From Isoptericola sediminis (GTDB lineage: Bacteria > Actinomycetota > Actinomycetes > Actinomycetales > Cellulomonadaceae): DNA of 64,000 bases. The translations under genes and the position numbers were made by a program. Below the pieces are notes generated by a model. It was not told the origin of the DNA and did no database searches. It was given only the letters and a program-made list of their open reading frames with translations. The DNA lies in assembly GCF_013085345.1 (NCBI RefSeq), contig NZ_JABFAJ010000018.1, positions 1 to 64,000 of the forward strand, read 5' to 3'. This document shows positions 45,401 to 54,377 of this stretch, one piece after another (position 1 is the stretch's first letter; each line of letters starts with the position of its first letter).

Positions 45401-45943
45401 GCCGGGCTCGACGCCGAGCCGCAAGCCGTGGTCGCCGACCAGGGAGGCCGCGTACGCGTTGTAGGTGGCGACGGTCGGCCGGGCCAGCAGGTCCAGGTCC
45501 GACGCACCGCGGTCCCGGGCCCGGGCGAGCTGGGCCAGCCGCGACTGCACGCGCGCCGCCAGCTCACCGGCGGCCTTGCGGGTGAAGGTCAGGCCGAGGA
45601 CCTCCTCGGGCTCGACGAGCTCGTTCGCCAGGAGCCACACGACCCGGGCGGCCATCGTCTCCGTCTTGCCGGACCCGGCGCCGGCGACGACCAGCACGGG
45701 TTCCAGGGGAGCCTCGATGACGGCCACCTGCTCGTCGGTCGGGGCGGGACGCCCCAGGAGCGCGGCGATGTCCCGCGCGGACAGCCGCGGCCGGGCCTCC
45801 TCGTCGACGGGTTCGTCCGGGGTCTCCAGCGCGGGGTACCCGAGCTCCGCGCTGCGGTGGGACCCGCCGAGCGCCGCCCAGGCGCCGTCGTCGAGCAGCG
45901 TCTCCTCGTCGCGCCGGGACCGCCCGGCGTCCGGCGTCGTCAC
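42410..45943 (-). CDS. adnB: AdnB, UvrD/RecB-like helicase-nuclease subunit
   Basis: A 1177-residue SF1 helicase with a C-terminal RecB-type nuclease. Walker A reads AGAGSGKTET, motif II LLDEYQDTSH, motif VI VAFTRARHELF. In the C-terminal nuclease, the DxK motif lies in VVVDWKTGREP after RSRMDAVFVD. In mycobacteria AdnB is the motor and one of two nucleases of the AdnAB complex that resects double-strand breaks. GTG 45943 overlaps the adnA stop (GTGA). A Gly/Ala/Pro-rich insert at about 900-960 is unusually long. Confidence 0.9.
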   Translation of the reverse strand: MTTPDAGRSRRDEETLLDDGAWAALGGSHRSAELGYPALETPDEPVDEEARPRLSARDIAALLGRPAPTDEQVAVIEAPLEPVLVVAGAGSGKTETMAARVVWLLANELVEPEEVLGLTFTRKAAGELAARVQSRLAQLARARDRGASDLDLLARPTVATYNAYAASLVGDHGLRLGVEPGSRLLGEANQWQLAAEVVESWDADLGTDKAVSTVVGAVLSLSGALGEHLRGVDEARAALEDIVERLENLPLGPKQKQRTREVEKLIGSVAERARLLDLVAEYRRRKRNTDSLDFGDQVAFAAELARTVPAVGAAERARYRVVLLDEYQDTSHAQVELLAGLFGGGHAVTAVGDPHQSIYGWRGASASGLARFPDRFRHADGGAAAVRYLSTSWRNDDAVLQAANVASRPLRDDTGAAVRVPPLDLRPGAGPGAVSAHVAATLEDEAEAVADFVGARWRRATRPDASDRVTAAVLCRARSQFPALETALRRRGLPVEVVGLGGLLSTPEVVDVVALLEAVHDPSRGDSLLRLLTGPRVNLGAADLHALGSWAADLARRDAPRTHRAGPDDGDDPAVVEGDVVDHRSIVDALDDLPDVGRAARDGRVLTPEGHARLAALSRLLRELRSLTYLSLPELVVVAERALGLDVEVATADVVVDRLVAAGGATAAEGVSRRGREHLDAFRDVAAGFSQSADVATLGAFLAWLGVAGTQERGLDMPVREPDPDAVQIITAHAAKGLEWDVVAVPGLVDGVFPTTAESAKGRTDSGWLTGLGELPYPLRGDAEDLPELPLHEVTDTKDLIARRDAFALDCGAHQLREERRLAYVAFTRARHELFCTAHWWGTGARPRRISPFLAELAESGLVDPTGWEALPGATDHNPRDDAERTGVWPAPDASGGSAPPEGPDAAAGDGAARRPAPRDVLRATAARVADASRQGATPRDGALRDATGHDLVELSRILLAERSERDGPTVEMPAHVSASGLVRLSRDRGEFARQLRRPVPSEPTVHARRGTLFHAWVEQFYSKASLMDVDDLPGADEPDAATDLALDELRRRFEETPWAARTPIAVEQDVETPIAGVMVRSRMDAVFVDPDAPPAADGEPPAVVVVDWKTGREPRDPADRAQREVQLAAYRLAWSRWTGLPVEKVSAAFVYVTSGTTVRPAELLDEDGLEALVRGS

Positions 45944-48900
45944 GAGATCACGCTCCGTCCCTCGGCCTGCACGGGGCAGCTGCGCCGCACGGGGCACATG
46001 GTGCACAGGTCGTTCTCGCGGGCCGTGAACGCCGAGGCCGCCATGGTGTCGGCCGCCTGCTCGACGAGGGCCCGCGCCCAGCTCGAGCCGTCGTCCCCGA
46101 CGTCCAGCGCCGGCTGGGTGCGCAGGGTGGCGCCGCGAGCGCCGTTGGCGACGTGGACGAGCCGCGCCCCCGCGCTGCGGGTGCCCTCCGGCAGGTCCAG
46201 CGCACCGGCGTCCACGGCGAGCTGGTAGGCGCCGAGCTGGGGGTTCTCGGCGGCCTTCGCCTGCGCCGGCACGGAGCGGCCGGTCTTGAGGTCGGCGACG
46301 ACGACCCCGTCGCCGTCGCCGGGTTCGACCCGGTCGATCTTGCCCCGCAGACGGGCGCGGCCGACCGTGAGGTCGAACGCGGGCTCGACCAGGAGCGGCG
46401 CACCGTGCTCGGCGGTGTACGCCGCGAGACGTTCGATCATCTCCTCGGCGCGCTGCCGCAGCTGCCGCGCGGGCCACCCCTCGGGCAGCGCCAGCTCCGG
46501 CCAGCGGCGGTCGAGCTCGGCGCGCAGCGTGGTCAGAGGCGCGGCGGGGTGCTCCTCGGCGATGCTGTGCACGAGCGTGCCCAGGCTCTGGTGCGTGGCG
46601 TCGGGGGCCGTGCCGCCGGCGGACTCGAACGCCCAGCGCAGCGCACAGGTGTCGACCGTGTCCACCTTGGACGGCGACACCGTCACCTCGTCCTCCGGCC
46701 CCCACAGGGCGGCGTCGCTGGAGGCCCGGGCGACGCCGTACCACGTGCGCGGGTCGGCCTCCGCGATCCCTGCCTCGGCCAGCCGGGCCAGCAGCGCGGC
46801 GGCCGCCTCGGACGCCCCGTCGGCCTCGTCGGCGTCGTCCTGGTCGTCGTCACCGGCGGTGAGCCGCGCCGTGACCGCGCGGACCAGCTCCGCGCGAGCG
46901 GCCGCGACGATCCCGCGCAGGTCGAGCGGCGGGCCGACGGCCACGCGGCGGGGGTCCGGACCCTCGCCGTCGTCCCCCCGCGGCGAGACGAGGTCGCAGA
47001 AGACCGACGGGCTGTCCTCGGCGTCCTCGACGGCCGTGACGAGCAACCGGCGGCGCGCCCGCGACGTGGCGACGGCGAAGGCCCGCAGCTCGTCGGCGAG
47101 CACCTGCGACCTCGCCTCCTTGCCGACGCCGTGGGCGTCGGCGGACCGGCCCGCGAGCAGCTCCACCAGCGCCTGCGACCCCAGCAGGGAGTCGCGCAAC
47201 CGCAGGTCCGGCCACACGCCGTCCTGGACACCCGCGACCACGACGACGTCCCACTCCCGTCCGGCGGCGCCGGCGGGGGTGAGCGCCTCGACCGACCGGG
47301 TGCCCGTGGCGGCGGCGGCGAGGGAGTCGGCGGGCAGGTCCTGGGAGGCGAGGTAGTCCACGAACGCGCCGACGGGCGCCCCCGGCATCCGCTCGACGTA
47401 GGTCTCGGCGGCGCGGAACAGCGCCAGCACGGCGTCCAGGTCCCGGTCGGCGCGCACGCCCGCCGGGCCGCCCGCGAGCGCCAGGTCCCGCCACCGCTCG
47501 GCGAGCCCGGTGGCGGCCCACACGGCCCAGAGCACCGTCTGCGCGGTCGCGCCCTCGACGGCGGCGGCCTCCCGGCCGGCGGCGAGCACGCGGGCCACGG
47601 CCACCGCGCCGCGCCGGACGCCGGGCGGCAGCGTGGCGGCCCGGTCCGGGTCGCCGAGGACCTCGACCAGCAACGTGTCCGAGGTTCGTCCCCCGCCCCC
47701 GGACAGCTCCTCGGCCCGCAGCGCGCGCCGGAGCCGCCGCAGGGAGACCACGTCGAGGCCGCCGAGGGGCGAGGTCAGGAGCAGCGCGGCGGTCTCCGCG
47801 TCGAGCACCGGCGGCGGTCCGTCCGCGCCCTCGGCCAGCATGCGGTCCAGGGCGTCGGGACCGGCGCACGCGCGCAGGGCGGCGAGCAGCGGGACCACGG
47901 CGGGCTCGTCACGCAGCGGGACGTCGGAACCGAGGAGGGCCACCGGCACCGAGGCGGCCACCAGGTCCCGCCGCAACGAGGCGAGCCGGTCGCCGCTGCG
48001 GGCCACGACCGCCATGCGTTCCCAGGGGGTCCCGTGCAGGAGGTGCTCCGCGCGCAGCTCGCGGGCGACGTACGCGGCCTCCTGGGCCGCGCCGGCCAGC
48101 ACGGCGACGTCGACCCGGGCGGCGTCGTCCTCGGCGTCCGGCCCGGGTTCCGCGCCGCGGTGCAGCGCCCCGGAGACCGTCGCCACGCGGGACGTCACCG
48201 TGCGGGTGACCTCGCGCAGCCGTGCGGGCTGACGCCACGCCGTCCCGAGCACGACGGTGCGGGCGTCGAAGGCCCCGACCTCGCCGGGCCGCGCACCCGC
48301 CCGGCCGACCAGGCCGGGGACGGCCCCGCGGAACCCCTGCACGGCGGTGTCGGGGTCGGCGAGGAGCACCAGCCGGGACCCGGCGCCGTGCAGCACCCCG
48401 AGCAGGCGCGCCGTGGCCACGGTGGCCTCCTGGTAGTCGTCGACGACGACCAGGTCCCAGCGGGGCACCGGGGTGCCCGGCACCTCGTCGGACCAGGTGG
48501 ACAACGCGTGCGCGGCCTCGTCGACGACGACGGCGGGGTCGTAGCGCTCGCCCGCGTCGGGCGTGCCGAGCCGGAGCGCCATGACGTCCAGGTACTCCTC
48601 GTACAGCCGCGCACCCAGCTCCCACTCGGGCCGCTCGTGCCGGCGCCCGAGGTCGGCGAGGTCGGCGGGGGTCAGCCCGCGCTCGGCCGCGCGCATCAGC
48701 AGGTCACGCAGCTCCTGCCGCAGCCCGCGCAGCCCCAACGACTCCTCGGGGAGGCCGTCGGGCAGCGTCAGCGGCGCTCCGTCGCCGGCCAGCCTGCCCT
48801 CCAGGAGCTCGGCGAGCACGAGGTCCTGCTCCGGTCCCGACACGAGCGTGGGCGGCGGCTCGCCGAGCGCACCCGCGCGGGTGCGCAGCACGGAGAAGGC

Positions 48901-49236
48901 GGCCGACGCCGCCGTGCGCACCATCGGCGCACCGATCGTGCGGCCCGCACCGGCGGCGACGTCGTCGCGGAGCCGGGCCGCGGAGCGTCGGGTCGCGGCG
49001 AGCACCAGCACCCGCGCCGGGTCCAGACCGCCGCGGATCGCGCGGACCGCCACCTCCCGCGCCACGGTCGTCCTGCCCGTGCCCGGTGCGCCGACGACGA
49101 GCGTGACGGGCGCCGCGAGAGCCTCCGCGACCGCCGCCTCCTGGGTCTCGTCCAGCACGACACCGGCCCCGGCGGACTGCGCGGGGGCCGGCGGGACCAG
49201 GCGGACCGTGGTGCGGACGGGTGCGGTGGCTGTCAC
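45940..49236 (-). CDS. adnA: AdnA, helicase-nuclease subunit with degenerate Walker A
   Basis: A 1098-residue partner of AdnB. The N-terminal helicase fold has Walker A written GAPGTGRTT, with Arg in place of the catalytic Lys, and motif II VVVDDYQEAT. The C-terminal nuclease has GKIDRVE and VADLKTGRSVP. Four Cys for an Fe-S cluster are probable: one in TCALRWAFE and three in LCTMCPVRRSCP. In mycobacteria, AdnA's ATPase is dispensable, and this change fits that. GTG 49236 is used; the open frame continues upstream into non-family sequence. The gene precedes adnB and is divergent from the DUF3107 gene. Confidence 0.9.
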   Translation of the reverse strand: MTATAPVRTTVRLVPPAPAQSAGAGVVLDETQEAAVAEALAAPVTLVVGAPGTGRTTVAREVAVRAIRGGLDPARVLVLAATRRSAARLRDDVAAGAGRTIGAPMVRTAASAAFSVLRTRAGALGEPPPTLVSGPEQDLVLAELLEGRLAGDGAPLTLPDGLPEESLGLRGLRQELRDLLMRAAERGLTPADLADLGRRHERPEWELGARLYEEYLDVMALRLGTPDAGERYDPAVVVDEAAHALSTWSDEVPGTPVPRWDLVVVDDYQEATVATARLLGVLHGAGSRLVLLADPDTAVQGFRGAVPGLVGRAGARPGEVGAFDARTVVLGTAWRQPARLREVTRTVTSRVATVSGALHRGAEPGPDAEDDAARVDVAVLAGAAQEAAYVARELRAEHLLHGTPWERMAVVARSGDRLASLRRDLVAASVPVALLGSDVPLRDEPAVVPLLAALRACAGPDALDRMLAEGADGPPPVLDAETAALLLTSPLGGLDVVSLRRLRRALRAEELSGGGGRTSDTLLVEVLGDPDRAATLPPGVRRGAVAVARVLAAGREAAAVEGATAQTVLWAVWAATGLAERWRDLALAGGPAGVRADRDLDAVLALFRAAETYVERMPGAPVGAFVDYLASQDLPADSLAAAATGTRSVEALTPAGAAGREWDVVVVAGVQDGVWPDLRLRDSLLGSQALVELLAGRSADAHGVGKEARSQVLADELRAFAVATSRARRRLLVTAVEDAEDSPSVFCDLVSPRGDDGEGPDPRRVAVGPPLDLRGIVAAARAELVRAVTARLTAGDDDQDDADEADGASEAAAALLARLAEAGIAEADPRTWYGVARASSDAALWGPEDEVTVSPSKVDTVDTCALRWAFESAGGTAPDATHQSLGTLVHSIAEEHPAAPLTTLRAELDRRWPELALPEGWPARQLRQRAEEMIERLAAYTAEHGAPLLVEPAFDLTVGRARLRGKIDRVEPGDGDGVVVADLKTGRSVPAQAKAAENPQLGAYQLAVDAGALDLPEGTRSAGARLVHVANGARGATLRTQPALDVGDDGSSWARALVEQAADTMAASAFTARENDLCTMCPVRRSCPVQAEGRSVIS

Positions 49237-49384
49237 GGGGCGATTCGACCACGCGCCACCGACAGCCCCGGCCCCGTTCACCCTGCGCGGACGCCACCAC
49301 CGCGAGGGCCCTGCCGTGCATAGGATCAGGTCAGCCAGAACCACCCGGCGTCGCAGGCGCGACGCCGATCGCGAAGGAGACAAC

Positions 49385-49609
49385 GTGGAGATCACGATCG
49401 GTGTGCAGAACCTGAACCGCGAGCTGGTGGTGGAGACCGACCAGAAGCCCGAGGAGATCGCCGAGGCCGTGCGCGCCGCGCTCGAGGGCGGCAAGCCCTT
49501 CGAGGTCAAGGACACCAAGGGCCGTCAGGTCCTCGTGCCGGCCGCGGTGCTCGGCTACGTCGAGATCGGCACCGGCGAGCAGCGTCCGGTGGGCTTCGGC
49601 TCGCTCTGA
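49385..49609 (+). CDS. DUF3107 protein (mycobacterial TB9.4-like)
   Basis: A 74-residue protein that opens VEITIGVQNLNRELVVETDQKPEEI and ends YVEIGTGEQRPVGFG, which is DUF3107 over the full length. The family is conserved in actinobacteria at this position (mycobacterial Rv3208A, TB9.4) and is of unknown function. GTG 49385 has GAAGGAGA eight bases upstream. The frame is open far upstream antisense to adnA, but that part is a shadow. It is followed by a 100-base gap before the convergent ferritin-like gene. Confidence 0.88.
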   Translation: MEITIGVQNLNRELVVETDQKPEEIAEAVRAALEGGKPFEVKDTKGRQVLVPAAVLGYVEIGTGEQRPVGFGSL

Positions 49610-49707
49610 GCCACCGGGCCGCTCCCCCGCGGCCGTGACGGGTCGGCGCGGCGGACGGTCGCGGGCACGCACCGCCGTCGCGCGGACCCGCCGGGCGCGC
49701 CCGTCGG

Positions 49708-50412
49708 CTAGGCGGCGAGCTGCAGGCGGTCCATGCGCCGCGTGTGCTCGGCGGTGAGCCGCGCGACGATCCAGGCGCGGGACCCGCCGTCGCCGATGTC
49801 GGCCCCGAGCGCTGCGGGCGCCCGGCTCGCGAGGTCGTCCAGGCCGGGGTGCGTCGCGAGGAGCACGGTCACGAGGTTCAGCGCCTCGCCGACCACCCGA
49901 CGACCCCACAGGGCCAGCCGGGACGCCAGGACCTCGTCGGCGGCGCCGAGGCGGCCGAGCACCTCGATCGCCTCGGCGTCGGCACCCGCCTCGGCCACGG
50001 CGGCGGGTCCGGGAACCGGCCGGTCCAGCACCTCGCGCAGCCGGCGCCCGACGGGATCCTCGATCGCCGCCGCCAGGGTGCGGCAGAAGTCCTGCGCGAC
50101 GCCGTGACCGACGACGCCCTTGAGCAGGCCCTCGGCCCAGTCGTCGGTCCGCGTGCGGGCGTCGAACTCGGTCAGCGTGTCCGCGAACGGCGCCATCACC
50201 GCGGCACGGGGTCCGCCGACGACGGCGAGCATCGCCCGTTCACGCTCGATCGCGCGCTCGGCCCCGTCGGCCAGGGCCTGGCGGGTGTCCAGGTCGGGGG
50301 CGTCCACGGACCGTGTGGCGAGCAGGCCGAACTCGGCCAGCTCGGAGTAGGCCGCGAAGCCCACGAGGTCGACGACGGACGCGGGCACGGCGGAGGGGCG
50401 CTGGCTGCTCAC
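49708..50412 (-). CDS. Ferritin-like-fold protein (MiaE-like)
   Basis: A 234-residue helical protein. The four-helix bundle carries Glu and His residues at ferritin-like spacing (SELAEFGLLA, ERAIERERAML, and TAEHTRRMDRL), as in actinobacterial ferritin-like proteins related to the tRNA hydroxylase MiaE. Substrate and metal are unknown. GTG 50412 was taken because the family begins with SSQRPSAVP; the frame stays open upstream. Divergent from the DEAD-box gene. Its place between DUF3107 and the helicase follows the conserved block order. Confidence 0.8.
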   Translation of the reverse strand: MSSQRPSAVPASVVDLVGFAAYSELAEFGLLATRSVDAPDLDTRQALADGAERAIERERAMLAVVGGPRAAVMAPFADTLTEFDARTRTDDWAEGLLKGVVGHGVAQDFCRTLAAAIEDPVGRRLREVLDRPVPGPAAVAEAGADAEAIEVLGRLGAADEVLASRLALWGRRVVGEALNLVTVLLATHPGLDDLASRAPAALGADIGDGGSRAWIVARLTAEHTRRMDRLQLAA

Positions 50413-50629
50413 CGGACCAGGATAGGTGCCCGTGTCGAACGCCTCACCCGGCGGCACGACGTGTCCGATACCATGGCCGGGTACCTCGGTTGCCCGGTCG
50501 TCTCGATGCTGACCTGATGCGCACACCGCGCGACGTACTTCCGCGATCGGCTGCCGACCACTCCGGCGCAGCGTGCGATCCGCGGCCAGACCGTGTGGTC
50601 CGCCGCGCCGACGACATGTGAAGGCACCA

Positions 50630-52300
50630 GTGACCACAGACACCACCGCCGGGGACGCCGTCGCGGCGACCGGCACCAGTGAAGAACCCGACTACTCGAC
50701 CGCGGCCGCGATCCAGGCCCAGGACGTGAGCTTCGCCGACTTCGGCGTCCGCGAGGAGATCGTCGCCGCCCTGCGCGACGCCGGGATCACCCACCCGTTC
50801 CCCATCCAGGCGATGACCCTTCCGGTCGCGCTGCAGGCGCACGACATCATCGGCCAGGCCAAGACCGGCACGGGCAAGACCCTGGGCTTCGGCGTGCCGC
50901 TGCTGCACCGGGTCGCCGCCCCGGGCGAGCCCGAGTACGACGAGCTGCCCGCCCCGGGCAAGCCGCAGGCGATCGTCGTCGCCCCGACGCGCGAGCTCGC
51001 CGTCCAGGTCGCCAAGGACCTCGAGGCCGCGTCCAGGGGCCGCAACGTCCGCATCGTGCAGATCTACGGCGGCCGCGCCTACGAGCCGCAGATCGAGACG
51101 CTGAACAACGGCGTCGAGGTCGTCGTGGGCACCCCGGGCCGCATCGTCGACCTGATGAACCAGGGCCACCTCAACCTCTCCCGCGCCGCGACGGTCGTGC
51201 TCGACGAGGCCGACGAGATGCTCGACCTCGGCTTCCTGCCCGACGTCGAGAAGATCCTGGCGCGCACGCCGGCGGTGCGGCACACGATGCTGTTCTCGGC
51301 CACGATGCCCGGCCCCGTGGTCTCCATGGCCCGCCGGTACATGAAGCAGCCGACGCACATCCGCGCCGCCGACCCGGACGACGAGGGCGCCACCGTCAAG
51401 AACACGCGCCAGGTCGTCTACCGGGCCCACGCGCTCGACAAGGTCGAGGTGCTGGCCCGGATCCTGCAGTCCGAGGGCCGCGGCCGCACGATCGTGTTCA
51501 CCCGCACGAAGCGCACCGCCGCGAAGGTCTCCGACGAGCTGCGCTCGCGCGGGTTCGCCGCGGGCGCCATCCACGGCGACCTCGGCCAGGGCGCCCGCGA
51601 GCAGGCGCTGCGCGCGCTGCGACACGGCAACATCGACGTGCTCGTGGCCACCGACGTCGCCGCGCGCGGCATCGACGTCACGGACGTCACGCACGTGATC
51701 AACTACCAGTGCCCCGAGGACGAGCGGACCTACCTGCACCGCATCGGCCGCACCGGCCGCGCCGGCAACAAGGGCACCGCGATCACGTTCGTCGACTGGG
51801 ACGACGTGCCGCGCTGGCAGCTCATCAACAAGGCGCTCGACCTCGGCTTCCCGGAGCCGGTCGAGACGTACTCCTCCTCGCCCCACCTGTTCACGGACCT
51901 CGGGATTCCCGAGGGCACCAAGGGCCGCCTGCCCAAGGGCGCCCAGAAGCTCGGCGGCCTGGAGGCCGAGGAGCTCGAGGACCTGGGCGAGACCGGCAAG
52001 CGCACCGGTGGCCAGGACCGCGGCGGCCAGGGTGGCCGCGGGGGCCAGGGCCGTGGCGAGGGCCATGGCCGTAACGGGGGCGGTCGCTCCCGCGGCGGAC
52101 GCGGCGGCCAGGGGCAGCGCGCGGGCGGCCAGGAGCGCCGCTCCGACGCCGGCCCGCGTGCCGAGCAGCCCGCCGGGGGACCTGCCCAGGGCCAGGACGC
52201 GAACGGCGAGGGCGGCCAGCGCCGCCGGCGTCGGCGTCGCCGCCGCAGCGGTTCCGCCGAGGGCCAGGGCGGCGGCACGCCGTCGGCCGGCACCGACTGA
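50630..52300 (+). CDS. DEAD-box RNA helicase (RhlE/CshA type)
   Basis: A 556-residue DEAD-box protein. Visible motifs: Q-motif THPFPIQAMTL, AKTGTGKT, PTRELAVQ, TPGRIVD, DEAD (VLDEADEMLD), SAT, and HRIGRTGRAG. The last 140 residues are Gly/Arg-rich with repeats of GGQGGRGGQGRG and end in a run of about nine Arg, an RNA-binding tail common in actinobacterial RhlE-like helicases. It probably remodels structured RNA, particularly in cold or stress. GTG 50630 has AAGG five bases upstream. A strong terminator follows. Confidence 0.93.
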   Translation: MTTDTTAGDAVAATGTSEEPDYSTAAAIQAQDVSFADFGVREEIVAALRDAGITHPFPIQAMTLPVALQAHDIIGQAKTGTGKTLGFGVPLLHRVAAPGEPEYDELPAPGKPQAIVVAPTRELAVQVAKDLEAASRGRNVRIVQIYGGRAYEPQIETLNNGVEVVVGTPGRIVDLMNQGHLNLSRAATVVLDEADEMLDLGFLPDVEKILARTPAVRHTMLFSATMPGPVVSMARRYMKQPTHIRAADPDDEGATVKNTRQVVYRAHALDKVEVLARILQSEGRGRTIVFTRTKRTAAKVSDELRSRGFAAGAIHGDLGQGAREQALRALRHGNIDVLVATDVAARGIDVTDVTHVINYQCPEDERTYLHRIGRTGRAGNKGTAITFVDWDDVPRWQLINKALDLGFPEPVETYSSSPHLFTDLGIPEGTKGRLPKGAQKLGGLEAEELEDLGETGKRTGGQDRGGQGGRGGQGRGEGHGRNGGGRSRGGRGGQGQRAGGQERRSDAGPRAEQPAGGPAQGQDANGEGGQRRRRRRRRRSGSAEGQGGGTPSAGTD

Positions 52301-52340
52301 CATCGTCGTCGGCGAGGGCAGCTCCCCTCGCGCACGACCG

Positions 52341-52375
52341 GAAAGGGCTCGGACCGTCACGGTCCGAGCCCTTTC
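52341..52375 (+). terminator. Strong hairpin terminator after the DEAD-box gene
   Basis: A perfect 16-base stem, GAAAGGGCTCGGACCG (52341-52356) against 52360-52375, with a three-base loop and CTTTCTC at its end. It isolates the DEAD-box gene from the importer operon. Confidence 0.85.
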
Positions 52376-52396
52376 TCGTGGCCCAAGGTCACGAAA

Positions 52397-52458
52397 TGGT
52401 CAACAACAAGCGTTACATCTAGACATCCTTCTGCTCGGGCTGGAATGTTTGTTACATC
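52397..52458 (+). promoter_or_regulatory. Candidate promoter with GTTACATC direct repeats, peptide-scavenging operon
   Basis: TGGTCA (52397), 17 bases, TAGACA (52420) make a possible promoter in an AT-rich patch. GTTACATC occurs in its spacer (52412) and again downstream (52451); the second copy also lies in TGTTTGTTACA, a partial palindrome. They may be regulator sites, perhaps for the RpiR protein encoded at the end of the locus; that link is inference. Confidence 0.45.
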
Positions 52459-52483
52459 ACACCGACCGACAGGAGCTGACACG

Positions 52484-53449
52484 ATGCACCGCTCGCCGAT
52501 CGCACGACCGCTGGCCGCCCCGGTGGCCGCCCTCGCCGTCCTCGCTCTCGCCGCCTGCTCGCCCTCGGAGGCGGACGAGGCCGGGTCGTCCGCCGGGGCC
52601 ACCCCGGGCGCCACCACGGAGGTGGCCGGTGTCGACATCGCCGTCGACCCCGACATCCGGGCGCTCCTGCCGCAGCAGTACCTCGACGCCGGCGTCGTCC
52701 GCGTCGCGACCGACGTCCCCTACCCGCCCTTCGAGATGTACGTCGAGGAGGGGTCCGACGAGATCACGGGCCTCGACCACGACCTCGGCCAGGCGATCGG
52801 CGCCGTGCTGGGCGTCGACTTCACCTTCGCCGCCCAGAAGTTCGACGGCATCATCCCGGCGATCCAGGCGGGCAAGTACGACGTCACGATCTCGGCCATG
52901 ACGGACACCGTCGAACGGCAGGAGGCGCTGACCTTCGTCGACTACTCCGCGTCCGGCACCGGCATGCTCGTCGCCGACGGCAACCCGGAGGGCATCACGA
53001 CCTACACCGACCTGTGCGGCCGACCCGTCGCCGCGCAGGCCGGGTCCAAGCAGGTCGAGCTGGTGCAGGACTGGGCCGCCGAGTGCGAGGAGTCCGGCGC
53101 CGAGCCGGTGGAGCTCAAGACGTACCCCAAGGACTCCGACGCTCAGCTCGCGATCCGCAGCGGCGCCGTCGTGGCCTCGGTCCTCACCAAGCCGTCCGCG
53201 GGCTACGTCGCCAAGACCGCCGACGACGGGGCGGCCTTCGACAGCATCGACGACCCCGCCGCCCCGAACGGCTACGACGCCACGCTCAACGGCATCGGGA
53301 TCGCCAACTCCGCCACCGGGCTGCCCGAGGCGATCCAGGCCGCGCTGCAGTCCCTGATGGACGACGGCACCTACACCACGATCCTCGACGAGTACGGCCT
53401 GACGGGCATCGCCATCGACGAGGCCACCATCAACGGTGCGACGTCCTGA
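52484..53449 (+). CDS. Amino acid ABC transporter, substrate-binding lipoprotein
   Basis: A 321-residue SBP_bac_3 receptor with a lipobox (LAAC) at the end of the signal peptide. The mature part shows ATDVPYPPFEMYVEEGS, then QKFDGIIPAIQAGKYDVTIS and TDTVERQEALTFVDYS. It takes an amino acid or a small amino acid derivative; specificity cannot be read. ATG 52484 has AGGAG eight bases upstream. First gene of a run with permease, ATPase, M20 peptidase and S51 peptidase. Confidence 0.92.
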   Translation: MHRSPIARPLAAPVAALAVLALAACSPSEADEAGSSAGATPGATTEVAGVDIAVDPDIRALLPQQYLDAGVVRVATDVPYPPFEMYVEEGSDEITGLDHDLGQAIGAVLGVDFTFAAQKFDGIIPAIQAGKYDVTISAMTDTVERQEALTFVDYSASGTGMLVADGNPEGITTYTDLCGRPVAAQAGSKQVELVQDWAAECEESGAEPVELKTYPKDSDAQLAIRSGAVVASVLTKPSAGYVAKTADDGAAFDSIDDPAAPNGYDATLNGIGIANSATGLPEAIQAALQSLMDDGTYTTILDEYGLTGIAIDEATINGATS

Positions 53450-53450
53450 C

Positions 53451-54377
53451 ATGCCGACCACCGTCGCCCCGCACGAGCCCGCCACCACCCCCACCGACGC
53501 CCAGCTCCCCGTCGTCCCCCTGCGGCACTGGGGACGGTTCACCGTCGGCGCCCTGGTGCTGGCGGTCTCCGTCTGGTTCCTGCTCGCCGTGGGCCGCAAC
53601 CCGAACCTCGACTGGCCCACCGTCGGCGAGTACCTCTTCGCCCCCCTGACCTTCCGCGGGCTGTTCGTCACCGTCTGGCTGACGTTCGCCGGCATGGTCA
53701 TGGGCATCGTCGGCGGCACCGTCGTCGCCGTCATGCGGCTGTCGTCGAACCCGGTCCTGCGCGTCGTCGCCGGCGTGTACATCTGGGCGTTCCGGGGGAC
53801 GCCGATCCTCATCCAGATCATCTTCTGGGGGTTCCTCGGCGCGTTCATCCCCACCATCTCGGTGACGGTGCCGTTCACCGACGTCGTGCTGTTCTCCGCC
53901 CCCACGTCCCAGCTCGTGCCGGCCACCGTCGCGGCCCTGCTCGCCCTGGGCCTCAACGAGGTGGCCTACGCCGCGGAGATCGTCCGGGCCGGCATCCAGT
54001 CCATCGACAAGGGCCAGACGGAGGCCGCCAAGTCGCTCGGCCTCACGCCCGCCCAGACGCTGCGCCGGGTGGTGCTGCCGCAGGCGATGCGCGTCATCGT
54101 GCCGCCGATGGGCAACGAGACCCTCACGATGCTCAAGACGACGGCGCTGGTCTCGGTCATCGCCGGACAGGACCTGATGTCCAACCTGCAGGCCGTGTAC
54201 GCGCAGAACTTCAAGGTGATCCCCCTGCTGATCGTGGCGAGCATCTGGTTCCTCGTGCTGACGACGCTGCTGACCGTCCCCCAGCGATGGCTCGAGCAGC
54301 GCTTCGGCCGCGGCGTCGACCCCGGCGCCACCCGTCGCCCGCTGTCGCGGGCCCTGATGCCGAGGAGGACCCGATGA
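53451..54377 (+). CDS. Amino acid ABC transporter, permease
   Basis: A 308-residue HisM/GlnP-type permease with about six helices, a permease signature at [17 protein letters not shown] and the coupling loop [22 protein letters not shown]. It begins one base after the receptor stop (ATG 53451) and its stop overlaps the ATPase start (ATGA), so the three are translationally linked. A polar start of about 30 residues precedes the first helix. Confidence 0.93.
   Translation: MPTTVAPHEPATTPTDAQLPVVPLRHWGRFTVGALVLAVSVWFLLAVGRNPNLDWPTVGEYLFAPLTFRGLFVTVWLTFAGMVMGIVGGTVVAVMRLSSNPVLRVVAGVYIWAFRGTPILIQIIFWGFLGAFIPTISVTVPFTDVVLFSAPTSQLVPATVAALLALGLNEVAYAAEIVRAGIQSIDKGQTEAAKSLGLTPAQTLRRVVLPQAMRVIVPPMGNETLTMLKTTALVSVIAGQDLMSNLQAVYAQNFKVIPLLIVASIWFLVLTTLLTVPQRWLEQRFGRGVDPGATRRPLSRALMPRRTR

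Noticed and set aside
42899-46228. An 1109-codon plus-strand frame opposite adnB
   Set aside because: Mirror of the adnB reading frame, Arg/Gly/Val-rich with no motifs.
46153-49323. A 1056-codon plus-strand frame opposite adnA
   Set aside because: Same reasons; adnA carries clear helicase and nuclease motifs.
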